From positions 2,558,667 through 2,622,666 of the forward strand of contig NZ_KZ454941.1 of NCBI RefSeq assembly GCF_002797375.1: a stretch of DNA of 64,000 nt, written 5' to 3'. Positions 56,297 through 64,000 of the stretch are shown here, in pieces; positions within the stretch are counted from its first letter, which is position 1; each line of letters opens with the position of its first letter. The position numbers were made by a program, and so were the translations under genes. Under the pieces are notes generated by a model. It was given only the letters and a program-made list of their open reading frames with translations, did no database searches and was not told the origin of the DNA. The stretch is from Bacillus sp. FJAT-42315 (GTDB taxonomy: Bacteria; Bacillota; Bacilli; Bacillales; Domibacillaceae).

Positions 56297-57508
56297 TTAA
56301 TAAAGTAAACCATCTTGTTCAAATAAAAAATCATATGAAATATCCATGAATAAATATTCACGTTCATTTAAAGCATAAGAAAACGTTCGAATCGTCTCTC
56401 CTTTTTCGATATCGCTGTACAAATCAGAAATTAAACCGACTCGATTTTTTCGCATTCGTAAAATATTCTCTAAAAAATACGGTCGCCAACTCCAATTTTT
56501 CCCAAGATACTCAGGTTGGAAAATCCAGCTTCCTTCCTTTTTGAAATAATTCGAAGTTAATTCAAATCCATTTTCATCACATATATATATGCGAAAACAC
56601 ATATCTTCAAACTTTTCGCCAATTTCAACTAACAATTGTTCCTTCGCTATCGCTTGCTTTGTATACTTTGAAACAACATCCTGTAATGCCGTTTGAATCG
56701 ATTCCGCTAACAAGTATACTTTCTCAAGCGAGCGCTTTTCATGAAGAATAAATTCCTGACATTTTCTTTTTAGCGTTTCTTTTTGGATGTCCTCTTGAAG
56801 AAAATGCGCACAAGGCTCCTGCAAATAATAGCCTTGATAATATCTTCCTCCGTGCTTCCACGCATATTGCAGTTGATATTCCATTTCAATGCTCTCAAAC
56901 AGCAACGAAGCACCAATTTTTCTAGCAAGCATCGAGATCGAATATAGAATGTCTTTATACGTTTGACCAGAAGAATTTTTCCGCAATGCCTGCAAGCTTA
57001 CCTTTAAAATATTAGGTGCATAGCCCGTATATTTATAAACATCTCCGCTCCTTTCACCAATATGATCAATCGCAATTTGAATACCAAATGTTTTATAATA
57101 CCTTAATACGTGTTCTAACTCTTTGCTATATTCTGATTCAGAAATTTCAAGGACAATATCGCTTAAACGCAAGCCCTTCTCTTCATATTCCTGCAAAATG
57201 ATCAATAAATGTTCTCCATAGTCATCTTTCAATAACCGAGCATTTCTATTAATAAACAACTTCGCCTGAATACCGGAATTCAAATACAATGATAACGCTT
57301 TCTTTAATATGAGATCCTCTACCTCAATTAAGTATTCATCAGGTACTTCTTGATCATGAAAAAAAGGGCCTAAACTTCTTGCTTCATTACCTATTAAGAA
57401 ACGCCCTAACACTTCATATCCAATGATTTTATGCTCATCTGCACTAAAAATCGGTTGAAAAAAAGGCGTGACATGATCAAGCTGTGACATAATTTCTAAT
57501 GCATCCAT
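56297..57508 (-). CDS. ykuI: EAL-domain protein YkuI, degenerate active site
   Basis: A 403-residue protein: EAL-fold domain (about 10-245) and YkuI_C PAS-like domain (about 260-400). In B. subtilis YkuI binds cyclic di-GMP but shows no clear hydrolysis. Here the active site is further degraded: the EAL triad reads EVL, the usual DDFG loop reads IDHIGE, and the catalytic-lysine segment reads LKVSLQ with serine instead of aspartate. A binding or sensor role is more likely than catalysis. ATG 57508 has GGAGG eight bases upstream; a TTG at 57523 is rejected. Confidence 0.88.
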   Translation of the reverse strand: MDALEIMSQLDHVTPFFQPIFSADEHKIIGYEVLGRFLIGNEARSLGPFFHDQEVPDEYLIEVEDLILKKALSLYLNSGIQAKLFINRNARLLKDDYGEHLLIILQEYEEKGLRLSDIVLEISESEYSKELEHVLRYYKTFGIQIAIDHIGERSGDVYKYTGYAPNILKVSLQALRKNSSGQTYKDILYSISMLARKIGASLLFESIEMEYQLQYAWKHGGRYYQGYYLQEPCAHFLQEDIQKETLKRKCQEFILHEKRSLEKVYLLAESIQTALQDVVSKYTKQAIAKEQLLVEIGEKFEDMCFRIYICDENGFELTSNYFKKEGSWIFQPEYLGKNWSWRPYFLENILRMRKNRVGLISDLYSDIEKGETIRTFSYALNEREYLFMDISYDFLFEQDGLLY

Positions 57509-57656
57509 CCACTCTTCCTCCAACTCAGCATTGCTTTTAATTATACAAAAAAATGATTATTTATTCAATAGTTAACCTATGATTATATTTATATTATACT
57601 TTAAGTTACATAAAATTTAAAGGTAAAAACAGTATATAATTGTAATAATATACCAA

Positions 57657-57689
57657 TAAAAAGAACCATCTTTAACGATGGTTCTTACT
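57657..57689 (-). terminator. Terminator of fadH
   Basis: Minus-strand AAGAACCATC / GATGGTTCTT followed by TTTATTGG. Confidence 0.85.
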
Positions 57690-57694
57690 CACTA

Positions 57695-58465
57695 TCAAAA
57701 TGGATAACGGTTTAACCATTGTCCACCATCCATTGTTACACATTCACCATTTATATAAGCCGCTTCATCAGAAAATAAGTAAAGGGCTAAACCAGCAATT
57801 TCCTCTGGTGTTCCTAATCGACGAAGTGGGACACTTTGAAGCGTTCGCTTCGCCGCTTCTTCTGACTCCCATAGCTTATCCGCTCCTCCTGTGCGTTCAA
57901 TTGGACCTGGAGCAATCGCGTTCGTTCGAATACCATACTTATGCCCCCACTCAACTGCTAGCGTTCTCGTCATGGATAAAACGCCTGCCTTTGCAGCCGC
58001 TGAATGAACGACACCAGCGCCGGCATTCCATGCGTACGTAGCGACAACGTTAATTATACTCCCTTGAATTCCTTGTTGAATCCAGTAATTCCCCACCGCA
58101 CTAGAACAATAAAATGTTCCATTCAACACAATATCAATAACCGAATTCCATCCATTTACGGACAGTTTTTCAGCAGGAACAATAAAGTTTCCAGCCGCAT
58201 TGTTCACTAGATGATCAATGGTCCCAAAATGTTGACTAGTCGTCTCTACTAGCCGCTGCACATCCTCTGGGTTACGTACATCCATCGATACAGTTAACAA
58301 ACGGCCATCTCCTGTATCGATCTCTTCTTTAGTAGCCTGTAGCTTATCTTCACTGCGACCAGAAATCACTACCTTTGCTCCCTCTTCTAGAAACCTCTTT
58401 GCCATGTATTTTCCCATCCCACTAGAACCACCAGTCACGATCACCACTTTATCTTTCAACGTCAT
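57695..58465 (-). CDS. fadH: 2,4-dienoyl-CoA reductase
   Basis: Short-chain dehydrogenase that reduces 2,4-dienoyl-CoA in breakdown of unsaturated fatty acids. 256 residues, close to B. subtilis YkuF. NADP loop TGGSSGMGK near residues 11-19, NNAAGNF at about 87, and GPIERTGGADKL. The usual SDR catalytic Tyr-xxx-Lys is replaced by HSAAAKAGV (His in place of Tyr), as in other bacterial/peroxisomal DECR members, which use a different proton donor. ATG 58465 has AAGGA seven bases upstream. Confidence 0.93.
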   Translation of the reverse strand: MTLKDKVVIVTGGSSGMGKYMAKRFLEEGAKVVISGRSEDKLQATKEEIDTGDGRLLTVSMDVRNPEDVQRLVETTSQHFGTIDHLVNNAAGNFIVPAEKLSVNGWNSVIDIVLNGTFYCSSAVGNYWIQQGIQGSIINVVATYAWNAGAGVVHSAAAKAGVLSMTRTLAVEWGHKYGIRTNAIAPGPIERTGGADKLWESEEAAKRTLQSVPLRRLGTPEEIAGLALYLFSDEAAYINGECVTMDGGQWLNRYPF

Positions 58466-58594
58466 TCCCCCATCCTTTGTTTAATGAATGAATAATCACT
58501 CATTTATATACTAACATACTTCTGAATATTCAGACAATATATCGTTCAATTATTTTTATTTATTGTTCACTTTTTTACGTGTATGCCTTCTCTT

Positions 58595-58927
58595 TCACAA
58601 TGAGAAGGCTAAGCTAAATAACAAAATCGAACCAAGGATCGTAAGCAACACATACACGATAAAAAGAGAAATACTTTTCTTGTATAATGTTGCCGCTTCT
58701 ACACTAAATGTTGAAAACGTCGTAAAGCCGCCTAATACACCAGTTCCAAGGAGCCATTGATCATTTGTTGAGAGAGAAACAGTAAATCCAAGTAAAAAGC
58801 TACCTACTAAGTTAACAATAAGAGCACCAAGCGGAAAAGGACTATTCGTATTAACAACTAGCAAGCTAATCAAATAACGGCCAGCCGCTCCAATCGCTCC
58901 ACCAATCGCTACTAATAAAATATCCAT
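58595..58927 (-). CDS. fluC2: Fluoride channel subunit FluC/CrcB (second of pair)
   Basis: A 110-residue four-helix membrane protein of the Fluc fluoride channel family: GGAIGAAGRYLIS, the pore asparagine in ALIVNLVGSF and GGFTTFSTFS. Together with the adjacent paralogue it should form the antiparallel heterodimeric channel found in Bacilli, where each gene gives a fixed topology. ATG 58927 overlaps the stop of the first copy by one base (TAATG). Confidence 0.92.
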   Translation of the reverse strand: MDILLVAIGGAIGAAGRYLISLLVVNTNSPFPLGALIVNLVGSFLLGFTVSLSTNDQWLLGTGVLGGFTTFSTFSVEAATLYKKSISLFIVYVLLTILGSILLFSLAFSL

Positions 58928-59280
58928 TATGCTCCCCTCCCTACTTTTAATCCAGCTAGACTAGCTAGTATACCGGCAACTACGGTTATTATCACATAAG
59001 ATACACTTAGCAACAGATCGGTTTGCCATAGCTCCACAGCTTCCTTAGAAAAAGTAGACATTGTCGTAAATCCTCCACACAGCCCTGTACCATAAAAAAG
59101 CGAATCTTTTTTGTTCATTTTTTTGCTTATAAAACGAGCGGTAATCATCCCTAAAACAAAACTGCCTATAATGTTAGCAAACAAGGTGCCAAAGGAAAAA
59201 AAACTTTCATTCCATCCACTTAATAAATAACGAAATACAGCTCCAATCGCTCCACCAGCAGCGACAAATAAAATATTCAT
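58927..59280 (-). CDS. fluC1: Fluoride channel subunit FluC/CrcB (first of pair)
   Basis: A 117-residue Fluc family member with GGAIGAVFRYLLS, TLFANIIGSF (pore asparagine) and GGFTTMSTFS. ATG 59280 is chosen because AAGGAG lies five bases upstream, encoded within an earlier in-frame ATG that is therefore rejected. It follows ppk by about 90 bases with a large hairpin between, and no fluoride riboswitch is visible. Confidence 0.92.
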   Translation of the reverse strand: MNILFVAAGGAIGAVFRYLLSGWNESFFSFGTLFANIIGSFVLGMITARFISKKMNKKDSLFYGTGLCGGFTTMSTFSKEAVELWQTDLLLSVSYVIITVVAGILASLAGLKVGRGA

Positions 59281-59299
59281 ATAAACTCCTTCCATTTAA

Positions 59300-59353
59300 A
59301 AGAGCCGGATTCCCCACCTCTAAGCATGACACTTAGTGGGAAATCTGGCTCTT
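59300..59353 (-). terminator. Long hairpin between ppk and fluC
   Basis: AAGAGCCAGATTTCCCAC... / ...GTGGGGAATCCGGCTCTT, about 22 imperfect pairs with an inner CTAAG / CTTAG, followed on the minus strand by TTTT. It sits 20 bases before fluC1, so it may stop or attenuate read-through from ppk. Confidence 0.75.
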
Positions 59354-59369
59354 GTCGAATGAAAACTGC

Positions 59370-61472
59370 TTACTCTTCGTCCTCACGAATGCGATAAACC
59401 GCATTTAAACTTTCCGCTTGACTGTCGATCACTACGTCTCCTTCTGTACGTTCAACGTAATGATAATTACCTTCATTATCTTGATAGCGAGCTTTCGCAT
59501 TGTCACTTAACTGCAAATTTAAAAATTGAACGATGCGATGCTTTAATACGCCATCAAAAATCGGGAATAATATTTCCACGCGTTTAATCATATTGCGTGT
59601 CATCATATCAGCTGAGGACAAGTACATTTTACTTTCTCCATTATGATGGAAATAGTAAATACGGCTATGCTCTAAAAAGCGACCGACAATACTTGTCACG
59701 CGAATATTTTCACTAACACCTGGAATTCCCGGGCGAAGACAGCAAATGCCGCGAATAATACATTCTACTTTCACACCTGCACAAGAAGCTTCATATAATT
59801 TCATGATTAATGTTTTATCTGTTAAGGAATTCATTTTAGCCATAATATGCCCATTTCCATGCTTCTTATGACAAGCAATTTCTTCATCAATTAAACGAAT
59901 AAATTCCTCTTGAATATTGTAAGGAGCCACCACAAGGTGATTATAGGTTGGCTTTTCTGTATAACCACTTAAATAGTTAAAGAAGTTCGTTGCATCTATA
60001 CCGAATTTCTTTTTCGATGTAATTAGACCATGATCCGTATATAATTTTGCTGTTTGATCATTATAATTCCCTGTTCCTAAATGAACAAATCGCTCAATTT
60101 TGCCATTGCGCTTACGAACAACGAGAGTAATTTTGCTGTGAGTTTTCAAGTTATGCATGCCGTAAATAACATGGCAGCCTGCCTTTTCAAGCTCTTTTGC
60201 CCAATGAACATTATTTTCTTCATCGAAACGCGCTTTTAATTCAACAAGCACCGTAACTTGCTTCCCTTGTTCCGCTGCTCGTTTTAATGCTTCGATTACA
60301 GGTGAATCTCCACTCACACGATATAGCGTTTGTTTAATTGCTAACACCGTCGGATCATCTGCGGCCTGTGAAACAAATTCAACAATTGGCTCAAAGGATT
60401 CATACGGGTGATAGAAAAGCAAATCCTGTTGCAGCGCTTTCTCGAACATATCCTCTCCAGAGTGTAAATCAAATGGCGGCTGCGGAATGAATGTTTCATA
60501 AGAAAGATCTTCACGAATATCCTGTAGCTTCTTCACAAATGAAAATAAGAATGTTAAATCAAGTGGGCCATCAATTTTGTATACATCTTTATGATGAATT
60601 TCTAGCTCATCTAGCAAATAATCAAGCCCCTCTTGATCTAAATCTTCTCCCTTTATCTCTAAGCGAACAGCTGATCCCCATTTACGTTTTTTTAATTCTT
60701 TTTCAATTTCAAGTAGAAGGTCACGAGCTCCCTCTTCATGAATCGTTAAATCAGCATTACGTGTGATTCTGAAAATATTGGTTGATTTCACTTTAAAACC
60801 CTTGAAAATTCTACTTACAAAATACTCTAATACACTTTCAAGTAATACGTAGTAATACTCACCATCCGCAGCTGGCACTTGTAATGTTCGTCCTAGCACA
60901 GAAGGTACTTGAACAATTGCCACGCGATCACCCTCAGCATCTGGCTCGTCATTTTCTAGCATCACAAGCAAGTTAATACTTTTATTTAGTAGCATCGGAA
61001 AAGGACGGTACGCATCAATGGCCATCGGTGTTAATACCGGGAAAATCTCATTATCAAAATACTCTTGAAGAAATTCCAGTTGCTCTTTATTTAATTTTTC
61101 TACAGGAACTAAATGAAAACCCTCTTTATTCAAATCAGGGAAAATTTCTTTATTTAATACTTCATATTGACGCTGAACTAAAGTTTGTGTCTTTTGACTA
61201 ATTGAATTTAACTGCTGTTTTGGTGTTAGGCCAGCTTTATTCTCCGGCTTATTAAAGCCTGCTTTCACTTGGTCCTTTAATCCAGCTACGCGTACCATAA
61301 AAAACTCATCCAAGTTCGAACTGAAGATTCCAAGGAATTTCAATTTCTCAAGCAATGGATTTTGATGATCCGACGATTCTTGCAGAACTCGTTCGTTGAA
61401 AGCTAGCCAGCTTAGTTCTCGATTATTATAATATTGTGGACTTGATAAATCAGTTTTCATGTTTTCCCCCAT
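59370..61472 (-). CDS. ppk: Polyphosphate kinase 1
   Basis: Reversible synthesis of inorganic polyphosphate from ATP at the membrane. 700 residues. N-terminal [15 protein letters not shown], the phospho-histidine region [14 protein letters not shown], and the second histidine segment [19 protein letters not shown] identify family 1. ATG 61472 has AAGGTG six bases upstream; GTG 61481 and ATG 61460 are alternatives. It follows ppx by 18 bases. B. subtilis 168 has no such pair at this position. Confidence 0.96.
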   Translation of the reverse strand: MGENMKTDLSSPQYYNNRELSWLAFNERVLQESSDHQNPLLEKLKFLGIFSSNLDEFFMVRVAGLKDQVKAGFNKPENKAGLTPKQQLNSISQKTQTLVQRQYEVLNKEIFPDLNKEGFHLVPVEKLNKEQLEFLQEYFDNEIFPVLTPMAIDAYRPFPMLLNKSINLLVMLENDEPDAEGDRVAIVQVPSVLGRTLQVPAADGEYYYVLLESVLEYFVSRIFKGFKVKSTNIFRITRNADLTIHEEGARDLLLEIEKELKKRKWGSAVRLEIKGEDLDQEGLDYLLDELEIHHKDVYKIDGPLDLTFLFSFVKKLQDIREDLSYETFIPQPPFDLHSGEDMFEKALQQDLLFYHPYESFEPIVEFVSQAADDPTVLAIKQTLYRVSGDSPVIEALKRAAEQGKQVTVLVELKARFDEENNVHWAKELEKAGCHVIYGMHNLKTHSKITLVVRKRNGKIERFVHLGTGNYNDQTAKLYTDHGLITSKKKFGIDATNFFNYLSGYTEKPTYNHLVVAPYNIQEEFIRLIDEEIACHKKHGNGHIMAKMNSLTDKTLIMKLYEASCAGVKVECIIRGICCLRPGIPGVSENIRVTSIVGRFLEHSRIYYFHHNGESKMYLSSADMMTRNMIKRVEILFPIFDGVLKHRIVQFLNLQLSDNAKARYQDNEGNYHYVERTEGDVVIDSQAESLNAVYRIREDEE

Positions 61473-61490
61473 TATTTGCACCTTCTTTTT

Positions 61491-63026
61491 TTATTGTCTA
61501 ATAAAAATGAGTTGAATAGGTAACTGTAAAGCTTTTTCTAAATGTCTTTTTTGTTTTTCACTTTGGTATTGCTCGGCTAAGTAGTTTTTGCTACAAAAAA
61601 CATTTAATTCCATTGTACCATCTTTTTGACAAACTTGAATCTCTTCTACCACATTTCTTTTCGTGCTATTTAAGCTATAGCACAGTTTAAGTAAAGCTCC
61701 CAATTCTCTCATTTGTTGAAATTCTTCTTTCGTAAACCAATTCTTATATAGCTCTATATTTTGTTTAAAAGCTGAGTTGTTAGTGAAAGAAGCCATGATC
61801 GAGATTTTTACTTTTTCTTTATGTGAATACCCATCAAAGATGGAATTGGTTAATAGATAGAATGTATTAGGACCTTTTGAACTACTTGAAATATATTCTC
61901 CAAGATAAAACAATAAGGCTGCTTGATGAGCAAGACACTCATCCTCTTTGCTTATATGTATCACATTTATTTCTTTTATTTGTGCTATTAATTGATTGGC
62001 TAGCATAGCAACTTGCTCGGAGCCCTGTTCATTTTTTTGATAACTATGTAATAGACGATTGGTTCCCTGTTCTTTCGCTTCTCGTCCTGTTCGTGCCTTT
62101 GTCTTCAATAACTTCTCCATGATCACCCCATCTCTTAACCCTCTAGAGCTGATGATCATTTGTTTAGATTTAGAATGTAACAGTAATTGATAAAATACTT
62201 CTAACGCCGGCAAAATCAGATCTGCTCTTTCTCTAGAAAGGCCATCTACTTTTTCTAGTTCTTCATAGGACATATTAGAAAATTCATTTCGCAATTCTTT
62301 AATCGTTTCCACTGACATTTCATAACCATGTACACCTAGTGATGGATAATTTCTTTTAATTTGATCTACATTTGCAAGGTTTCGGCCGCTTCCTCCAATA
62401 GATACGATCGACCCTTCATTGTTTTCAATCCAAGGAAATTCAGCAAATTGACCTTTAATATACGAGATCAGTTCTTTTTGTTCCTGCTCTGACATACCGT
62501 TCCCTTTAAGAAATTGTTCCTTCAACGTCACAGCACCAAAAGGAAAGCTATGCGATTCGATTAATTGTCGATTCTCAAAATAAGTAATTTCCGTACTTGC
62601 CCCTCCAATATCAATCGATAACCCAGAGTCAAGATCCACTGTTTGAGTCACAGCAGTAAAGCCGTAATAAGCTTCTTCTTCACCAGACAAAACTCGAATA
62701 TCAAAGCCGATCTCTTCTTTAATTTCTTGTAGCACTTCTTCCCTGTTCGCTGCTTGGCGAACAGCAGCAGTGGCTGTACAATCGACTTCATAAACACCGT
62801 AACTATCTAACAATTCTTTAAAGCTATGTAATACATCCTTTAAAGCTCGGATTCCTTGTTCAGATAGCCATTTGTTTTCATCTAAATACCTTCCTAAACG
62901 AATCGGAGCCTTTACGTTTTCCACTTCTTCAAACCCAGAATTACTAAGATTATAAATAACCAAACGGACAGTGTTTGAACCGATATCGATAATGGAGATT
63001 TTATTATTTTTAATCATTTGCAACAC
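61491..63026 (-). CDS. ppx: Exopolyphosphatase (Ppx/GppA family)
   Basis: Removes terminal phosphate from polyphosphate, or from pppGpp. 511 residues with actin-like phosphate loops: IIDIGSNTVRLVIY near residue 12 and SIDIGGASTEITYF, catalytic glutamate in GEEEAYYGF, and an HD-like C-terminal half (KTKARTGREA...). Start is unclear: GTG 63026, TTG 63023 or ATG 63017; none has a strong ribosome site (AGAGAG before the GTG). Forms an operon with ppk, the opposing enzyme. Confidence 0.93.
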   Translation of the reverse strand: MLQMIKNNKISIIDIGSNTVRLVIYNLSNSGFEEVENVKAPIRLGRYLDENKWLSEQGIRALKDVLHSFKELLDSYGVYEVDCTATAAVRQAANREEVLQEIKEEIGFDIRVLSGEEEAYYGFTAVTQTVDLDSGLSIDIGGASTEITYFENRQLIESHSFPFGAVTLKEQFLKGNGMSEQEQKELISYIKGQFAEFPWIENNEGSIVSIGGSGRNLANVDQIKRNYPSLGVHGYEMSVETIKELRNEFSNMSYEELEKVDGLSRERADLILPALEVFYQLLLHSKSKQMIISSRGLRDGVIMEKLLKTKARTGREAKEQGTNRLLHSYQKNEQGSEQVAMLANQLIAQIKEINVIHISKEDECLAHQAALLFYLGEYISSSSKGPNTFYLLTNSIFDGYSHKEKVKISIMASFTNNSAFKQNIELYKNWFTKEEFQQMRELGALLKLCYSLNSTKRNVVEEIQVCQKDGTMELNVFCSKNYLAEQYQSEKQKRHLEKALQLPIQLIFIRQ

Positions 63027-63085
63027 TACTCTCTTTTTTAAATCTATTTTTCACGAAAAAATATGAGTTAAAACATGGGATTCCC

Positions 63086-63114
63086 TTTCCATAAAGAAAA
63101 AAACGAGATATAAT
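63086..63114 (+). promoter_or_regulatory. Promoter of ykyB
   Basis: Perfect -10 TATAAT (63109-63114) with TTTCCA 17 bases upstream. Confidence 0.5.
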
Positions 63115-63146
63115 AATGAAAAAATAGTACGAAAGGAGTCTTTTCA

Positions 63147-63617
63147 TTGAATAATCTAAACAGTCACAATAAATCTCTCCCTCATTCTCCATCAACTGTG
63201 AACCTCGCTCAAGCAATCTTTACTGTCAATCGGCACGCTAAAACAGCAATAAACCCGAAATTTTTATACTTATTGAAGAAAAAAGCATTAATTAGAATGA
63301 TACAGGAAGGTCGAGCCAAAAAAACTGGTTTACACTTTTCTAACAATCCAAAAAACAGTCAACAGCAATCTGATGTACTCGTGACTTGCGGAGAGTACAC
63401 TTTTCATATGCCACCTTGCAAGGAGGATTTTCATAACTTGCCTCATTTTGGTCACTTAGATCAAAAAGCACGAAACCCTCGCTCAAGCATGAATTTAATG
63501 GAAGCTAAGAAAATTCTTCAAGCCTACACTGGCATGAAGGAAAAACAAACCAACTCTTCCTCTAGTAAGAAACGATACAAAAAACCTGTTTTTAAACCTC
63601 TTGGTCAATCTTATTAA
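63147..63617 (+). CDS. ykyB: YkyB-like family protein
   Basis: A 156-residue basic cytosolic protein of the YkyB family: LAQAIFTVNRHAKTA, LYLLKKKALIRMIQEGRAKK and the histidine-rich DFHNLPHFGHLDQKARNPR segment. Function unknown. TTG 63147 is the start with GAAAGGAG eight bases upstream. The cheV-ykyB neighbourhood is as in B. subtilis, here with ppx on the other side. Confidence 0.88.
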   Translation: MNNLNSHNKSLPHSPSTVNLAQAIFTVNRHAKTAINPKFLYLLKKKALIRMIQEGRAKKTGLHFSNNPKNSQQQSDVLVTCGEYTFHMPPCKEDFHNLPHFGHLDQKARNPRSSMNLMEAKKILQAYTGMKEKQTNSSSSKKRYKKPVFKPLGQSY

Positions 63618-63640
63618 CCGAAACAGCGAATACTTTCTTC

Positions 63641-63677
63641 AAAAAACACCGGCTATCGCAACCGGTGTTTTTGTTTT
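63641..63677. terminator. Shared terminator between ykyB and cheV
   Basis: AAAACACCGG / CCGGTGTTTT with T-rich tail TTTTTGTTTT, between convergent genes. Confidence 0.88.
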
Positions 63678-63687
63678 ATTTCAACTC

Positions 63688-64000
63688 TTACAACACTAAC
63701 CGGTCAATATTTTTCACTAATTCAGCAATTTCAGGCTTACTCACTTGAGCATTTGCTCCAACTCCGTCTCCTTTATGGCGAAGGTCTTCCGTAATTAATG
63801 AAGAGAAGATAATCACAGGAAGTTGTTTTAATGCTGGGTGCTCTTTCACTCTTTTTGTTAAATGATGGCCATCCATTTGCGGCATTTCAATATCAGTAAT
63901 CACTAGCTGAACCTTTTTTGTAATATCAGACTCCGCTGCAATAGACTCTAAGTAATCAAAAGCCAGTTTTCCATTTTCGAAAAACTCAACATTTTCATAT
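63688..64000 (-). CDS. cheV: Chemotaxis coupling protein CheV (C-terminal receiver domain only)
   Basis: CheV joins a CheW-like domain with a response-regulator receiver domain and couples receptors to CheA. Only the last 103 residues are in the window, all receiver domain: the phospho-acceptor in VITDIEMPQMDG, the threonine/serine position in VIIFSSLI and the lysine in VSKPEIAEL. The ending closely matches B. subtilis CheV. The N-terminus is beyond the window edge. Confidence 0.92.
   Translation of the reverse strand, partial: YENVEFFENGKLAFDYLESIAAESDITKKVQLVITDIEMPQMDGHHLTKRVKEHPALKQLPVIIFSSLITEDLRHKGDGVGANAQVSKPEIAELVKNIDRLVL

Noticed and set aside
57695-58465. fadH as an inactive SDR because the catalytic Tyr is missing
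   Set aside because: Loss of the Tyr is normal in the 2,4-dienoyl-CoA reductase branch, and the B. subtilis orthologue has the same segment.
58578-58610. GCCTTCTC / GAGAAGGC hairpin at the end of fluC2 as terminator
   Set aside because: It overlaps the stop codon and has no T-run on the minus strand; function undecided.
59281-59369. Fluoride riboswitch before fluC
   Set aside because: The aptamer words (GGNGATGG...TTC...CC and downstream pseudoknot partner) are not present; the region is one long hairpin.
63010-63216. 68-codon minus-strand frame upstream of ppx
   Set aside because: Overlaps the start of ykyB on the opposite strand and ppx itself; no ribosome site and low-complexity product.

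Overview
This window is a chromosomal segment from a low-GC, Gram-positive, endospore-forming member of the Bacillaceae, a relative of Bacillus subtilis but a different species. The evidence is gene content and order. Read from end to start it follows the B. subtilis run cheV-ykyB ... fadH-ykuI-ykuJ-cbpB-ccpC-dapH-ykuR ... ktrC, rnjA-rpoY, ykrA, def, pdhABCD, SR1, speA, yktA-yktB-ykzI-suhB, ylaF-typA-ylaH-ylaI-ylaJ-ylaK-ylaN-ftsW-pycA, ctaA/ctaBCDEFG, ylbC-ylbD-ylbE-ylbF-ylbG-rsmD-coaD-ylbJ-ylbK-ylbL-tmcAL-ylbN-rpmF-ylbP-panE-bshC. Sporulation-linked genes (ylbJ, ylaJ), Gram-positive Shine-Dalgarno sequences and many TTG/GTG starts agree. I see no rRNA, tRNA, CRISPR array, phage or insertion sequence.

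Layout. 1-9.4 kb: 5' end of bshC (bacillithiol), panE, an acetyltransferase, a crotonase-fold protein, rpmF/ylbN, tmcAL, the ylbK-ylbL lipase/protease pair, ylbJ, coaD and rsmD. 9.4-15.5 kb: a multi-hairpin RNA element beside rsmD (position of the ylbH element), a large stalk-domain surface protein, ylbG and ylbF (an RNase Y accessory factor), a lipoprotein, ylbE, ylbD, ylbC and a YugN-like protein. 15.5-27 kb: caa3 oxidase operon ctaBCDEFGM, divergent heme A synthase ctaA, and pycA. 27-37 kb: ftsW, ylaN, an unknown protein, an HD-GYP phosphodiesterase, ylaK, ylaJ, a flavin-fold protein, ylaI, ylaH, typA, ylaF and suhB. 37-47 kb: ykzI, yktB, yktA, a nitronate-monooxygenase-like flavoprotein, speA, the dual-function sRNA SR1/SR1P and pdhABCD. 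47-64 kb: def, ykrA, a 23-codon cationic mini-ORF, rpoY-rnjA, ktrC, the N-acetyl-diaminopimelate genes, ccpC, cbpB, ykuJ, a glutaredoxin, the EAL-like ykuI, fadH, a fluC pair, ppk-ppx, ykyB and the 3' end of cheV.

How the genes connect. Pyruvate handling (pdhABCD, pycA), its control (ccpC, SR1P on GapA) and terminal respiration (cta genes) lie together. Three proteins from cyclic-di-AMP biology (CbpB/DarB, KtrC and pyruvate carboxylase, a DarB partner) are here, as are two cyclic-di-GMP proteins (an intact HD-GYP enzyme and a degenerate EAL protein). RNA metabolism is represented by rnjA, rpoY, ylbF, rsmD, tmcAL and typA. Most of the window is conserved core genome. The less explained parts are the RNA element at about 9.48-9.66 kb, the mini-ORF at 48.7 kb, the inverted repeat at the pdh start site, long compound hairpins downstream of ylaK, suhB and ppk, and a few genes without a recognised function.
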